61,138 nucleotides of DNA from Vicinamibacteria bacterium. Its GTDB lineage: Bacteria; Acidobacteriota; Vicinamibacteria; Vicinamibacterales; UBA2999. The notes beneath the pieces were generated by a model that had not been told where the DNA came from, searched no databases, and was given only the letters and a program-made list of their open reading frames with translations. Location: assembly GCA_025938035.1 (NCBI GenBank), contig JAICQE010000003.1, positions 1-61,138 on the forward strand, read 5' to 3'. Positions 31,946 to 39,961 of the stretch are shown here, one piece after another. The translations under genes and the position numbers were made by a program. How positions within the stretch are numbered: the first letter of the stretch is position 1; each line of letters begins with the position of its first letter.

Positions 31946-32901
31946 AACGGGTCGTCCTGACGGGCGGCACCGGTTTCGTCGGAGCGAATCTCGTCCACCG
32001 ACTCGTCGCCGATGGACATGAGACGCACCTGCTGGTGCGGCCTGGCTTCGCTTCCTGGCGCATCGAGTCGATACGAGACCGAGTCACGCTTCACGAGGTC
32101 GATCTGTCCGACACCGATCGCGTGAAGACAGCGGTCGCCGCCATCGAGCCGGAGTGGATCTTCCACCTCGCGGCGCACGGGGCCTATTCCTGGCAAACCG
32201 ATGCCGAGGAGATCACGCGCACCAACATCATCGGCACGAGAAATCTGCTCGCGGCCGCGCTCGACGCCGGCGTCGAGATGTTCGTGAACACCGGCTCGTC
32301 GTCCGAGTACGGCCGGCAGGATCACGCACCATCCGAAACCGAGCACGGAGCGCCGGACACGCCATACGGGATTGCCAAGGCGGCCGCGACGGCGATGTGC
32401 GTATACGTCGCGACCGTGCACGGAGCAAGAGTCTGCACGCTTCGCCTGTACAGCGTTTACGGCCCATACGAAGATCCCCGCCGCTTCCTGCCGTCGCTGA
32501 TCGTCCACGGATCGAGAGGCGCCTTTCCGCCGCTTGTCAGCGCAGAGACCGCGCGCGATTTCGTGTTCGTCGACGACGTGATCGACGCCTATCTGCGCGC
32601 AGCACGACATCCACCCGCGGAGCCGGGCGCGATCTACAACGTCGGTACCGGCGCACAGACGACGGTCGGCGAGGCGGTGGAAGTGGCGCGGCGGGTGCTG
32701 CGGATTCCCGGTGAGCCGCAATGGGGCAGCATGCCGGCACGGGTGTGGGATACCGACACATGGGTGGCGGACTCGCGAAAGATCCGCGGCGAGCTTGGCT
32801 GGGCTCCGCGCGTGACATTCGCCGACGGATTCGAGCGGATGGTGGCGTGGCTGGACGGTCATCCCGAGTTGCGGGACAGGTACGAGGCAGCGTGGCCGTG
32901 A
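31942..32901 (+). CDS. NAD-dependent epimerase/dehydratase (extended SDR)
   Basis: A 319-residue nucleotide-sugar enzyme: TGGTGFVGANLVHRL binds NAD, HLAAHGAY is the conserved strand, TGSSSEYGRQ and TPYGIAKAA hold the Ser/Tyr-x-x-x-Lys triad, RLYSVYGPYEDPRRF the substrate part. Closest in layout to RmlD/GalE/GDP-mannose-dehydratase-like enzymes; which sugar is changed cannot be read from the sequence. Ends in GTGA overlap with the membrane protein gene. Confidence 0.9.
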   Translation: MKRVVLTGGTGFVGANLVHRLVADGHETHLLVRPGFASWRIESIRDRVTLHEVDLSDTDRVKTAVAAIEPEWIFHLAAHGAYSWQTDAEEITRTNIIGTRNLLAAALDAGVEMFVNTGSSSEYGRQDHAPSETEHGAPDTPYGIAKAAATAMCVYVATVHGARVCTLRLYSVYGPYEDPRRFLPSLIVHGSRGAFPPLVSAETARDFVFVDDVIDAYLRAARHPPAEPGAIYNVGTGAQTTVGEAVEVARRVLRIPGEPQWGSMPARVWDTDTWVADSRKIRGELGWAPRVTFADGFERMVAWLDGHPELRDRYEAAWP

Positions 32902-34385
32902 CGGAGAAAACACTCTCGCGGGCACCGTTCCTGTGGGCGCTCGGATACGTCGGGCTGTTCGGGATGGTGTTTTCGACGATTGCCTGGTCTCTTGGCGACA
33001 CCTATTCCCATCTGGCGAGGCCGGCGCTGGCATCCTGGACGCAGGCCGTGGCGGACGCCTTCACGAGCGGCCGCGAGTATCGGCCGCTCTTCGACCTGGC
33101 GATCAAGACGTCGTACGAGACGGCCGGCACGTGGCTGCCGTTCTATCAGGCGCTGGTGATGCTCCTGTTCGCGGCGCTGCTGCTGCTGGTCGTCTGGCTG
33201 TGCCGGCCGGTCGGCCCACGCCGCGCGCTTGCCGCGTGCATCGCCGTCAGCTGCGTCTCGGCACTGCATACCTCGCGAATCCTCTTCGGCTTCTGGCCGC
33301 TCAACCACTACGCCGCGGTCATGGTGCTCGTGCTCATCGTGATCGCGCTCGCCCTTCGTCCTGTGCCGCGCGGGGCGGACCTCGCCAGGTCGGCCGATGG
33401 AGATCGTGGGGCGGACCTTGTGAGGTCCGCCAGGAAGGATCGTGGGGCGGACCTTGTCAGGTCCGCCAGAGGAGACTGGCTCTTCGGCCTGCTCGCGCTT
33501 GTCGCCATGCTCGGTCTCGAGCTTGGCGCGTTGATCGTCCCGCTGTCGATCGTGCTCTGGTGGTTCGGTGCGCCAGGCATCGGCCGGCGGGGTGTCCTCG
33601 CTGTCGCTGCGGGCGCAGCGGCGTATCTCGTGATCCGTCTGACGTTCGCCGAGTATTCCGGCGAGTCGTTGTACGCGGATACCGGGTTCATTTTCCAGAC
33701 CGTCGACGCCGCGTCGCTGCGCGCCCGGTTTGGCAGCTCGCCGTGGGTGCTGTGGATCTACAACGCCGGAAGCACGTTGCTGACGATCGTCGCATCCGAG
33801 CCGCGGGAAGGCGTGTTCTCGTTCGTCGAGTCGCTGCTGGCGCACGACATGGAAAGCTGGCGCTGGTTCCACGTGGGGCTCTCCGCACTCACGACATTGG
33901 TCATCGCCGGAGGACTCGTCCGCGGCTGGCCGTGGCAGGAACGGGATCGTCTTCTCGTCGTGGCCGGCTGCGCCCTCCTGGTGTTCGGGAGCGCGTTGGG
34001 GTTTCTCTACACGCGCGATCGGATCGGCCTGGCGGGAGGCATCGGCTATGCGCTGCTGCTATACGTCGCCTGCGCGTCATGGCTGGAGAAACCCAGGCAC
34101 AGCATTGTCACCGCCGTGATCGCGCTCGTGGCGGCCGCCTGGGTGATCCGCAGCGGCGAAACGTTCTTTCAGCTCCGCGACCTCGCCTGGGACTACCGCA
34201 CGGAATGGACCGAGCGGTTCGAGGAACTGGGCGCCCGCCAGGAACAGACGGCGCTGCTGTACCAGCTTCGTGCGGCCGCGCTGGCCAAAACGCCCGCTGA
34301 CCCGCGGCGTGATCCCGCCTGGACCTATTTCCTGTTCGAGCGCCGCTTCCGCCGATCGCAGACATCCCCGGGCGGGACCCCTTAG
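32898..34385 (+). CDS. Polytopic membrane protein of unknown function with repeat-derived insert
   Basis: A 495-residue protein with about 10 hydrophobic segments (first at about 12-32) and a soluble C-terminal tail of about 80 residues. Its place as the last gene of the glycan operon suggests a glycosyltransferase of GT-C type or a polymer-export role, but no family motif is seen. Residues 158-193 are three copies of a 12-residue unit, RGADLVRSARGD-like, encoded by three palindromic 36-bp units in frame, lying in a loop between two membrane segments. GTG start from the GTGA overlap at 32898. Confidence 0.8.
   Translation: MTEKTLSRAPFLWALGYVGLFGMVFSTIAWSLGDTYSHLARPALASWTQAVADAFTSGREYRPLFDLAIKTSYETAGTWLPFYQALVMLLFAALLLLVVWLCRPVGPRRALAACIAVSCVSALHTSRILFGFWPLNHYAAVMVLVLIVIALALRPVPRGADLARSADGDRGADLVRSARKDRGADLVRSARGDWLFGLLALVAMLGLELGALIVPLSIVLWWFGAPGIGRRGVLAVAAGAAAYLVIRLTFAEYSGESLYADTGFIFQTVDAASLRARFGSSPWVLWIYNAGSTLLTIVASEPREGVFSFVESLLAHDMESWRWFHVGLSALTTLVIAGGLVRGWPWQERDRLLVVAGCALLVFGSALGFLYTRDRIGLAGGIGYALLLYVACASWLEKPRHSIVTAVIALVAAAWVIRSGETFFQLRDLAWDYRTEWTERFEELGARQEQTALLYQLRAAALAKTPADPRRDPAWTYFLFERRFRRSQTSPGGTP
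33369..33476 (+). repeat. Three tandem 36-bp palindromic units inside a gene, in frame
   Basis: Units at 33369-33404, 33405-33440 and 33441-33476. Units 2 and 3 contain GGCGGACCT-TGTS-AGGTCCGCC, a perfect 9-bp stem with a 4-base loop. Each is 12 codons, so reading frame is kept. Unit 1 is more diverged. The core is a variant of the GAGCC half of the composite repeats. Confidence 0.92.
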
Positions 34386-34394
34386 TATGTCCCT

Positions 34395-37238
34395 ATGACG
34401 ATGCGTGGAACCCTTTGCACGGTCCTGGCGGCGTTCCTCCTGTGGGGCGCGACGAACAGTCCGATCAACGCAGGACAGCTCGCCGCGTCGAGCGGTGCCG
34501 CGACCGCCCCGCTCGACCGGACCGTTCCTGTCGATCCGCGGATCACCGTCGGCACGCTGCCAAACGGCCTGCGCTATTACATCCGCGCCAATCAGGCGCC
34601 GCGCAATCGCGCCGAGCTCCGGCTCGTGGTGAGCGCCGGCTCCGTGCTCGAGGACGACAATCAGCGCGGGCTCGCCCACATGGTCGAGCACATGGCGTTC
34701 AACGGCTCGAAGAACTTCCCCAATCAGCGCATCGTGTCGTTCATGCAGAGCATCGGCATGCGCTTCGGCGCGCACGTGAACGCACACACCGGGTTCGACG
34801 AGACGGTCTACCAGCTGCAGATCCCGACCGAGAATCCCACCGTCATCGACACCGCGTTCCTGGTGATGGAGGACTGGGCGACGAACGTGACCTTCGATCC
34901 TGCGGAGATCGAAAAGGAGCGCGGCGTCGTTCTCGAAGAATGGCGGCTCGGGCTCGGCGCCGATGCGCGCATGCGCGACGCACAGCTCCCAGTCGTCCTG
35001 AAAGGGTCGCGTTACGCGGACCGGCTGCCGATCGGCACTCCGGACGTGATCCGGTCCTTCCGGCCCGAGGAGCTGAGGCGGTTCTACGCCGACTGGTATC
35101 GTCCGGACATGATGGCGGTGATCGTTGTCGGCGATTTCAATCCGGCGACGATCGAAGGCCTGATCAAAGCGCGGTTCGGCCGCATCCCCGCGCGGCTCGA
35201 TCCGCGGCCGAAACCGACATTCGACGTTCCTGGTCATGCCGGCACGCTGTACGCCGTGGCCACCGATCCGGAAGCGCGGGGCACGATCGTCAACGTCACC
35301 AGCACGATGCCCGCGCGCGATCAGACGACGATCGGCGCCTACCGGCAGAGCCTGGTCGAGCGGCTCTTTGCCGGCATGCTGTCGGACCGATTCGCTGAAG
35401 TGGCGCAGTCGGCAAATCCGCCGTTTCTCGCCGCGGAGACGAGCCGATCGTTGTTCATCGGTCCGGCAGAAGCGACCTCGCTCGTCGCACTGGTGACGGA
35501 CAACGGCGTCGAGCGCGGGCTCAGCGCGATGTTCGCCGAAGCCGAGCGCGTCCGGCGGTTCGGCTTCACCGCCACCGAGCTGGAACGGCAAAAGGCGAAC
35601 ATGCGCCTGTTCCTCGAGCGCGCATCGATTGAAGAGGCGAGCTGGGAGTCGGGGCGGCTTGCCGACGAGTACGCGCGCAACTTCCTGCAGAAGGAGCCGA
35701 TCCCGGGAATCGGCTATGAATACGCGCTGCACCAGCGGTTCGTCCCCGAGATCACGCTCGCCGAGGTCAACGTCCTGGCTGCCGACTGGATGCCCGATCG
35801 CAGCCGCACCGTCACGATCAGCGCCCCCCGCAAGACCGGCGTGACGATGCCCGACGACACCCGGCTGGCGGCAGCAATCGCGGCGGGCGGCAAGGCGGTG
35901 CTCGAGGCGTATGTGGATACCGTGAGCACGAAGCCGCTGCTGGCCGAATTGCCGTCTCCCGGCCGTGTGGTCAAGACGACGCCGCGAGCTGACCTCGGGA
36001 TCACCGAGTGGGAGCTGTCCAATGGTGTGCGCGTCGTGCTCCGGCCGACGACATTCAGGCAGGACGAGATCCTCTTCCGCGCCGTGAGTCCCGGCGGAAC
36101 CTCGCTCGCGTCCGATGCCGACTTCATTGCCGCCGAAACGGCGGCGGCCGTTGTCAGCCGCAGCGGCCTTGGCGCCCTCACCGAAAGCGCGCTCGACCGG
36201 TCGCTCGCCGGCAAGAACGCGTTCGTCGAACCGCAAATCAGCGACACGGACGAAGGGCTGCGCGGTGGCACCACGCGCGGCGACCTCGAGCTCGCCTTTC
36301 AGCTGATCTACCTCACCTTTACCCAGCCCCGCGCGGATCCGGAAGCCTTCAAGACGCTCACGTCGCAGTGGGCCGCCACGCTGGCCAACCGCGAGGCGCT
36401 CCCCGACACGGTGTTCAACGACGCCGTCGAGGACGCGATTACCCAGGGCCACCTGCGCGCGCGGCCGTTGACGCTGGCGCAGCTGCCGCAGATGCGGCTC
36501 GACACGTCGCTCGCGTTCTACCGCAGCCGGTTTGCCGACGCGGCCGACTTCACGTTCGTGTTCGTCGGCAGCATCGATGTGGAGGCGATCAAGCCGCTGG
36601 TCGAACGCTATCTGGGCAGTCTGCCGTCACTGCGGAAGCCCGAGAGCGTGCGCGACGTCGGCATCCGGCCGCCGGATCGCGTCGTGGAGCGCCAGGTGCG
36701 CAAGGGCGTCGACCCGCGAAGCCAGGTCTCGGTGGTGTTCTCCGGACCGTTTCAGAACGATCAGGCAAACCGGATCATCCTGCGGGAGATGGCCGAGGCG
36801 CTCGAAGGCAACCTGCAGCGCACGCTGCGCGAGGATCTCGGCGGCACCTACGGCGTGAGCGTGGCGCCTGACTTTCAGCAGCGGCCGCGCGGCATGTACC
36901 GCGTGACGATCTCGTTCGCGTGTGATCCGGCCAGGCTCGACGGCCTCGTCAGCGCGCTGTTTCGCGAGATCGAACAGTTCAAGCGCAGCGGGGCATCGCC
37001 GGGCCAGCTGGCGGACCAGCGGCTGGCGCTCACGCGCGATCTCGAGACGAACAGCCGCAGCAATTCGTACCTGTTGAATCAGCTGACCTATAAGTACCAG
37101 TACGGCGAGGACCCAGGCGAAGTCTTCCGGCTGCCGCAGTTCTACGCGCAGATCACACCGGCGGCGATCCGCGACGCCGCGCAGATGTACCTGGATACGT
37201 CGCGCTATGTGAAGGTCACGCTGCAGCCGGAGCGGTGA
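34395..37238 (+). CDS. Secreted M16 family zinc peptidase (pitrilysin type)
   Basis: A 947-residue two-half M16 peptidase with a signal peptide (about 1-26). The inverted zinc motif HMVEH is at 95-99 and the third ligand lies in EIEKERGVVLEEW about 75 residues on, so the first half is active. The second half, from about 535 (LGITEWELSNGVRVVLRPT), keeps the fold without the motif, as in pitrilysins and PqqL-like proteins. It degrades peptides in the periplasm; exact target unknown. ATG 34395 (or 34401) is 10 bases after the membrane protein gene. Confidence 0.93.
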   Translation: MTMRGTLCTVLAAFLLWGATNSPINAGQLAASSGAATAPLDRTVPVDPRITVGTLPNGLRYYIRANQAPRNRAELRLVVSAGSVLEDDNQRGLAHMVEHMAFNGSKNFPNQRIVSFMQSIGMRFGAHVNAHTGFDETVYQLQIPTENPTVIDTAFLVMEDWATNVTFDPAEIEKERGVVLEEWRLGLGADARMRDAQLPVVLKGSRYADRLPIGTPDVIRSFRPEELRRFYADWYRPDMMAVIVVGDFNPATIEGLIKARFGRIPARLDPRPKPTFDVPGHAGTLYAVATDPEARGTIVNVTSTMPARDQTTIGAYRQSLVERLFAGMLSDRFAEVAQSANPPFLAAETSRSLFIGPAEATSLVALVTDNGVERGLSAMFAEAERVRRFGFTATELERQKANMRLFLERASIEEASWESGRLADEYARNFLQKEPIPGIGYEYALHQRFVPEITLAEVNVLAADWMPDRSRTVTISAPRKTGVTMPDDTRLAAAIAAGGKAVLEAYVDTVSTKPLLAELPSPGRVVKTTPRADLGITEWELSNGVRVVLRPTTFRQDEILFRAVSPGGTSLASDADFIAAETAAAVVSRSGLGALTESALDRSLAGKNAFVEPQISDTDEGLRGGTTRGDLELAFQLIYLTFTQPRADPEAFKTLTSQWAATLANREALPDTVFNDAVEDAITQGHLRARPLTLAQLPQMRLDTSLAFYRSRFADAADFTFVFVGSIDVEAIKPLVERYLGSLPSLRKPESVRDVGIRPPDRVVERQVRKGVDPRSQVSVVFSGPFQNDQANRIILREMAEALEGNLQRTLREDLGGTYGVSVAPDFQQRPRGMYRVTISFACDPARLDGLVSALFREIEQFKRSGASPGQLADQRLALTRDLETNSRSNSYLLNQLTYKYQYGEDPGEVFRLPQFYAQITPAAIRDAAQMYLDTSRYVKVTLQPER

Positions 37239-37737
37239 ACGGCGTGGATGTTGAGGGCAGGCATCCGTTGTGGGGCGAACGAGACGCCGATCGGCTGGCC
37301 GCGGGCGCTGCGCGCCGGAAATCGGTCTCCGACTCGCTATCCTGACGCTGGCGCGGCGAGTAGTCGCTGTCTCGGTGCCGCATCCGCTCCACGGCTCAAA
37401 ACGCCTGTCGTACCTCGCAGCAAAGAGAACGCGTTGACGGAACTCGCCGCCGAAGGCTCGCTCCACCCGATTTGCTGCAGCGCAGTACGTGGCGCTGGCT
37501 TACGCGTCCGCCGATCGGCATCTCATTCGCCTTAACGACATTGCAACGAGGCGCGACAAACCCGCACGGCGGACCGGCCCGCGGGGCGAGTGATCGCCGC
37601 GCGTTCGGCGTGCCGAGCCGATCGACGAAGCGAGATGTCAGGCGCTCAAAGCGGCGGGAACGATTTACGGTCGTCGCGCGCGGCCTGTCCTTGCAACGCA
37701 AGAGTGCGTTAATCTCCTTCGCGCTACCACCGATAAC
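37239..37737. other. 499-base stretch with no recognised gene
   Basis: No open frame here looks like a protein family. A small hairpin AACGCA-AGAG-TGCGTT lies at 37695-37710 and TTGCAACG occurs twice (about 37542 and 37691). Overlapping frames on both strands are open for 80-150 codons but arginine-rich and probably chance. It may be the eroded flank of the island that follows. Confidence 0.5.
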
Positions 37738-38109
37738 GTGACTGAAACAACGACCGCCCCGGGCGCGGTGTGCGCGAATTGCGCGGCAACGCTGACCGGA
37801 CCCTTCTGCGCGAACTGCGGTCAGAGCGCCCGCGATCTTCATCGTCCGTTCAGGACGATGGTCGCCGACGCCGCTGACGAACTCTTCAATCTCGACGCCC
37901 GTCTCGCCCGGACGCTGTGGCCGCTGCTGACCAGGCCCGGGCGGGTAACGAAGGAATACCTGTCAGGACAACGTGCTTCTCACGTCCCCCCGCCTCGTGC
38001 CAGTTGTCGAGGACGACTTCGTCGGATGCTTCTACCGCAGCTGCGATCTGGCTTGTTATCGCCATCACGACGATGTCGCGCCGACGTTGATGATAGGCGT
38101 CTGAACTGA
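37738..38109 (+). pseudogene. Truncated DUF3667 protein gene
   Basis: From GTG 37738 the frame gives CANCAATLTGPFCANCGQ, the N-terminal zinc ribbon of DUF3667, then RTMVADAADELFNLDARLAR and LTRPGRVTKEYLSGQR, the next conserved block. Homology stops after ...HVPP at about 37990; DUF3667 proteins normally continue for 200 or more residues with membrane helices. The remaining codons are antisense to the MazF gene and meaningless. The gene has been cut by a rearrangement. Confidence 0.8.
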
Positions 38110-38206
38110 TGACGACGGCGGGACGCTTCTTCGATGTGGACTGATCGGTGAACGGAAACGGCACGAGGACGACGTCGCCGAAGCTATAGCCGGTCGTATT
38201 CGGCAT
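37886..38206 (-). pseudogene. Truncated MazF/PemK-type toxin
   Basis: The first about 75 residues are a normal MazF-like toxin: GDVVLVPFPFTDQSTSKKRPAVVIS (family opening, with the RPAVV strand) and DIVVMAITSQI. After LDNWHEAG at about 37990 the expected LLKPS...-type ending is replaced by unrelated residues read from the antisense strand of the DUF3667 fragment. As read it has 106 residues, but the last third is wrong, so the toxin is probably inactive. ATG 38206 overlaps the antitoxin gene by 23 bases. Confidence 0.75.
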
Positions 38207-38387
38207 CGTCCGCGTTGTCCCAGACGGCGCGGAACGACGCTTCGGACAGGCGTTCAGCGGCGTGTGTCACCTTGCGTTCGCTGTCCCGTGCTGTGAGAAA
38301 GTCGACGAAGTCTTCGACTTCCGCCGCTCGGTCGGGCGACAGTTGCTGGATCTTGTCGATGAGCGCGCCACTTGCTGGCTTCGTCAT
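38184..38387 (-). CDS. Antitoxin of the MazF-like module
   Basis: A 67-residue acidic protein, with LIDKIQQLSPDRAAEVEDFVDFLTARD, the N-terminal DNA-binding/dimer segment of DUF2281-like antitoxins, and a C-terminal tail AFRAVWDNADDAEYDRL of the toxin-neutralising kind. Gene order antitoxin-toxin and 23-base overlap are usual. Its start overlaps the hsdS stop (ATGA at 38384-38387), so it is part of the same transcript. Confidence 0.82.
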   Translation of the reverse strand: MTKPASGALIDKIQQLSPDRAAEVEDFVDFLTARDSERKVTHAAERLSEASFRAVWDNADDAEYDRL

Positions 38388-39961
38388 GTCCGCATTGTAC
38401 CGCGCAGGTCGGCGGAGGCTTGGCGTCCAGGCTTGCGCGGTTTGGCACGTGGCCTTTGTCCGGCTCGTTTGGCCTCAGCGGCCGAACGTCCGCGCTCCTC
38501 ACGCTCTACAGCGATTCGCCTCAGGAGTTCAGATGCTGGTTCGTCGTTTGGATCCTGGGGCACGATTTTACCGTCGAAGGCGTGACGCAAAATGGCCTGA
38601 CGGAAAGCACGCGCCGCGCTGAGCTTCGCACTGACCTCAGATTCAATGTGATCGATGATTGAGAGCTGATCGTCGGTCATTTCCGTAATTAGAGCCTGTT
38701 CACTCGCTGGCGGTAGAGGAATGCAATCCTGTCTCAGATCCTCGAGGTGGATGTGCACCAACCCAGATCCTTTCGGCACCATTTGCGCTTGGACTTGCGG
38801 CGATGAAAGAGCCACGCTGAGGTACTTGCTCATGTCCTTGTCGACCGGTTTTACCAGTGCGACAGAAACAAAAATGCTGAACACGACGTCTGTATCGACC
38901 ACTCGTACGACACCGAGCGTGCCGTCCTTCGAAATCAGTATGTCGCCACGAGCCGGATCGGCACGTTTGATGAACTCGGAATGGTCGGCTTCGCTGATGT
39001 ACTTCAGACGCTCGAAGCTGATCCCGGGGCCTGCTGTCAGATTCCGCACGGTCACGAACGGAATCCCAGCCGGCCGGTAGTCGGGCTTCTTGTGAACGCC
39101 ATCGACGACTTTGGTGGAGATCTGTTCTATCGACGCCCAGCACCATCCATCCGGCAATGAAGGCAGTGCATTAACGTCTGGTCGATACGGTTCACGATAT
39201 CGATCTTTCCAGTTCCTCGACGGAGTCCGTCCAGTCTCTTCGAACTTGCGGAGCTGTTCTTGTTCCCAGCGGCGGCGCCGCGCGACGAGGATTCTCGCGA
39301 GCAACTTGTCCGCTGGCTCAACATGTGGGTTGGTAGCGCGCCACTCTGCGGTGAGGTCTCCCTCCACAGCGGCTTTCAGCACCGACGCGCGATAGAGGGA
39401 CAGCTTCGTCTGCACACGTCGCAACGTAGAAACGCTCGCTTCCAAGTCAGACAGCAGTTCGTCCATCACCTCGGTAATTCGTTGTTGCTCGCGAAGTGGT
39501 GGTATGGGCAGCCTCCATTCACGGACGTCCTTTGGTCGTACGGCGGGATAGAGCACGCCTTGAACCGTCGCTGCCATCGAGTCGATAAACTCCCGAGTCT
39601 GCACGGCGAGCAAAAGCCATCCTGGGTTTACGCAATTCGACCGCAGCACATGAAAGCCTGTGGAAGCGATGGCACCGTCCAACTGATCGGGCACGCGTGC
39701 TACAGCGTTGAGATTCGGTCGGGTCATCGACACTACGACATCACCTGTCCGAAGGTTTTGTCGCGCACGACTCGGGGCTTCGGAAACTGGCAGCACCCTG
39801 GCGTTGACGATTTGTTTCGTGTGGTTATCCACGCTAGCGATGTCGACGTACGTGAAGGAGGTGGTGTCTGGGGGACCGTTCTGTTCCACGAATTCCCCTG
39901 CGACTTCGTCAAGTGTCGAAGTTGCCCACCCTAGTGGCAACGACGGGTTACTGCTTTTCAC
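38384..39961 (-). CDS. hsdS: Type I restriction-modification specificity subunit
   Basis: A 525-residue HsdS with two target-recognition domains: TRD1 about 10-170 (LPLGWATSTLDEVAGEF ... LPIPPLREQQRITEVMDEL) and TRD2 about 265-430 (LPDGWCWASIEQIS ... IPLPPASEQALITEMTDD), each followed by a coiled-coil spacer. It sets the DNA sequence recognised by the methylase/restriction complex. The basic C-terminal tail (RAKPRKPGRQASAD) is extra. The coding sequence is visibly more A/T-rich than its neighbours, a sign of transfer. GTG start overlaps the hsdR stop (GTGA). Confidence 0.93.
   Translation of the reverse strand: MKSSNPSLPLGWATSTLDEVAGEFVEQNGPPDTTSFTYVDIASVDNHTKQIVNARVLPVSEAPSRARQNLRTGDVVVSMTRPNLNAVARVPDQLDGAIASTGFHVLRSNCVNPGWLLLAVQTREFIDSMAATVQGVLYPAVRPKDVREWRLPIPPLREQQRITEVMDELLSDLEASVSTLRRVQTKLSLYRASVLKAAVEGDLTAEWRATNPHVEPADKLLARILVARRRRWEQEQLRKFEETGRTPSRNWKDRYREPYRPDVNALPSLPDGWCWASIEQISTKVVDGVHKKPDYRPAGIPFVTVRNLTAGPGISFERLKYISEADHSEFIKRADPARGDILISKDGTLGVVRVVDTDVVFSIFVSVALVKPVDKDMSKYLSVALSSPQVQAQMVPKGSGLVHIHLEDLRQDCIPLPPASEQALITEMTDDQLSIIDHIESEVSAKLSAARAFRQAILRHAFDGKIVPQDPNDEPASELLRRIAVEREERGRSAAEAKRAGQRPRAKPRKPGRQASADLRGTMRT

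Noticed and set aside
36627..37466. Minus-strand 279-codon frame over the end of the M16 gene
   Set aside because: Antisense to well-supported M16 sequence; no family features.
37239..37740. Integron attC sites or a tRNA in the gene-free stretch
   Set aside because: No GTTRRRY / core-site pair, no cloverleaf and no integrase were found; the small hairpin alone is not enough.
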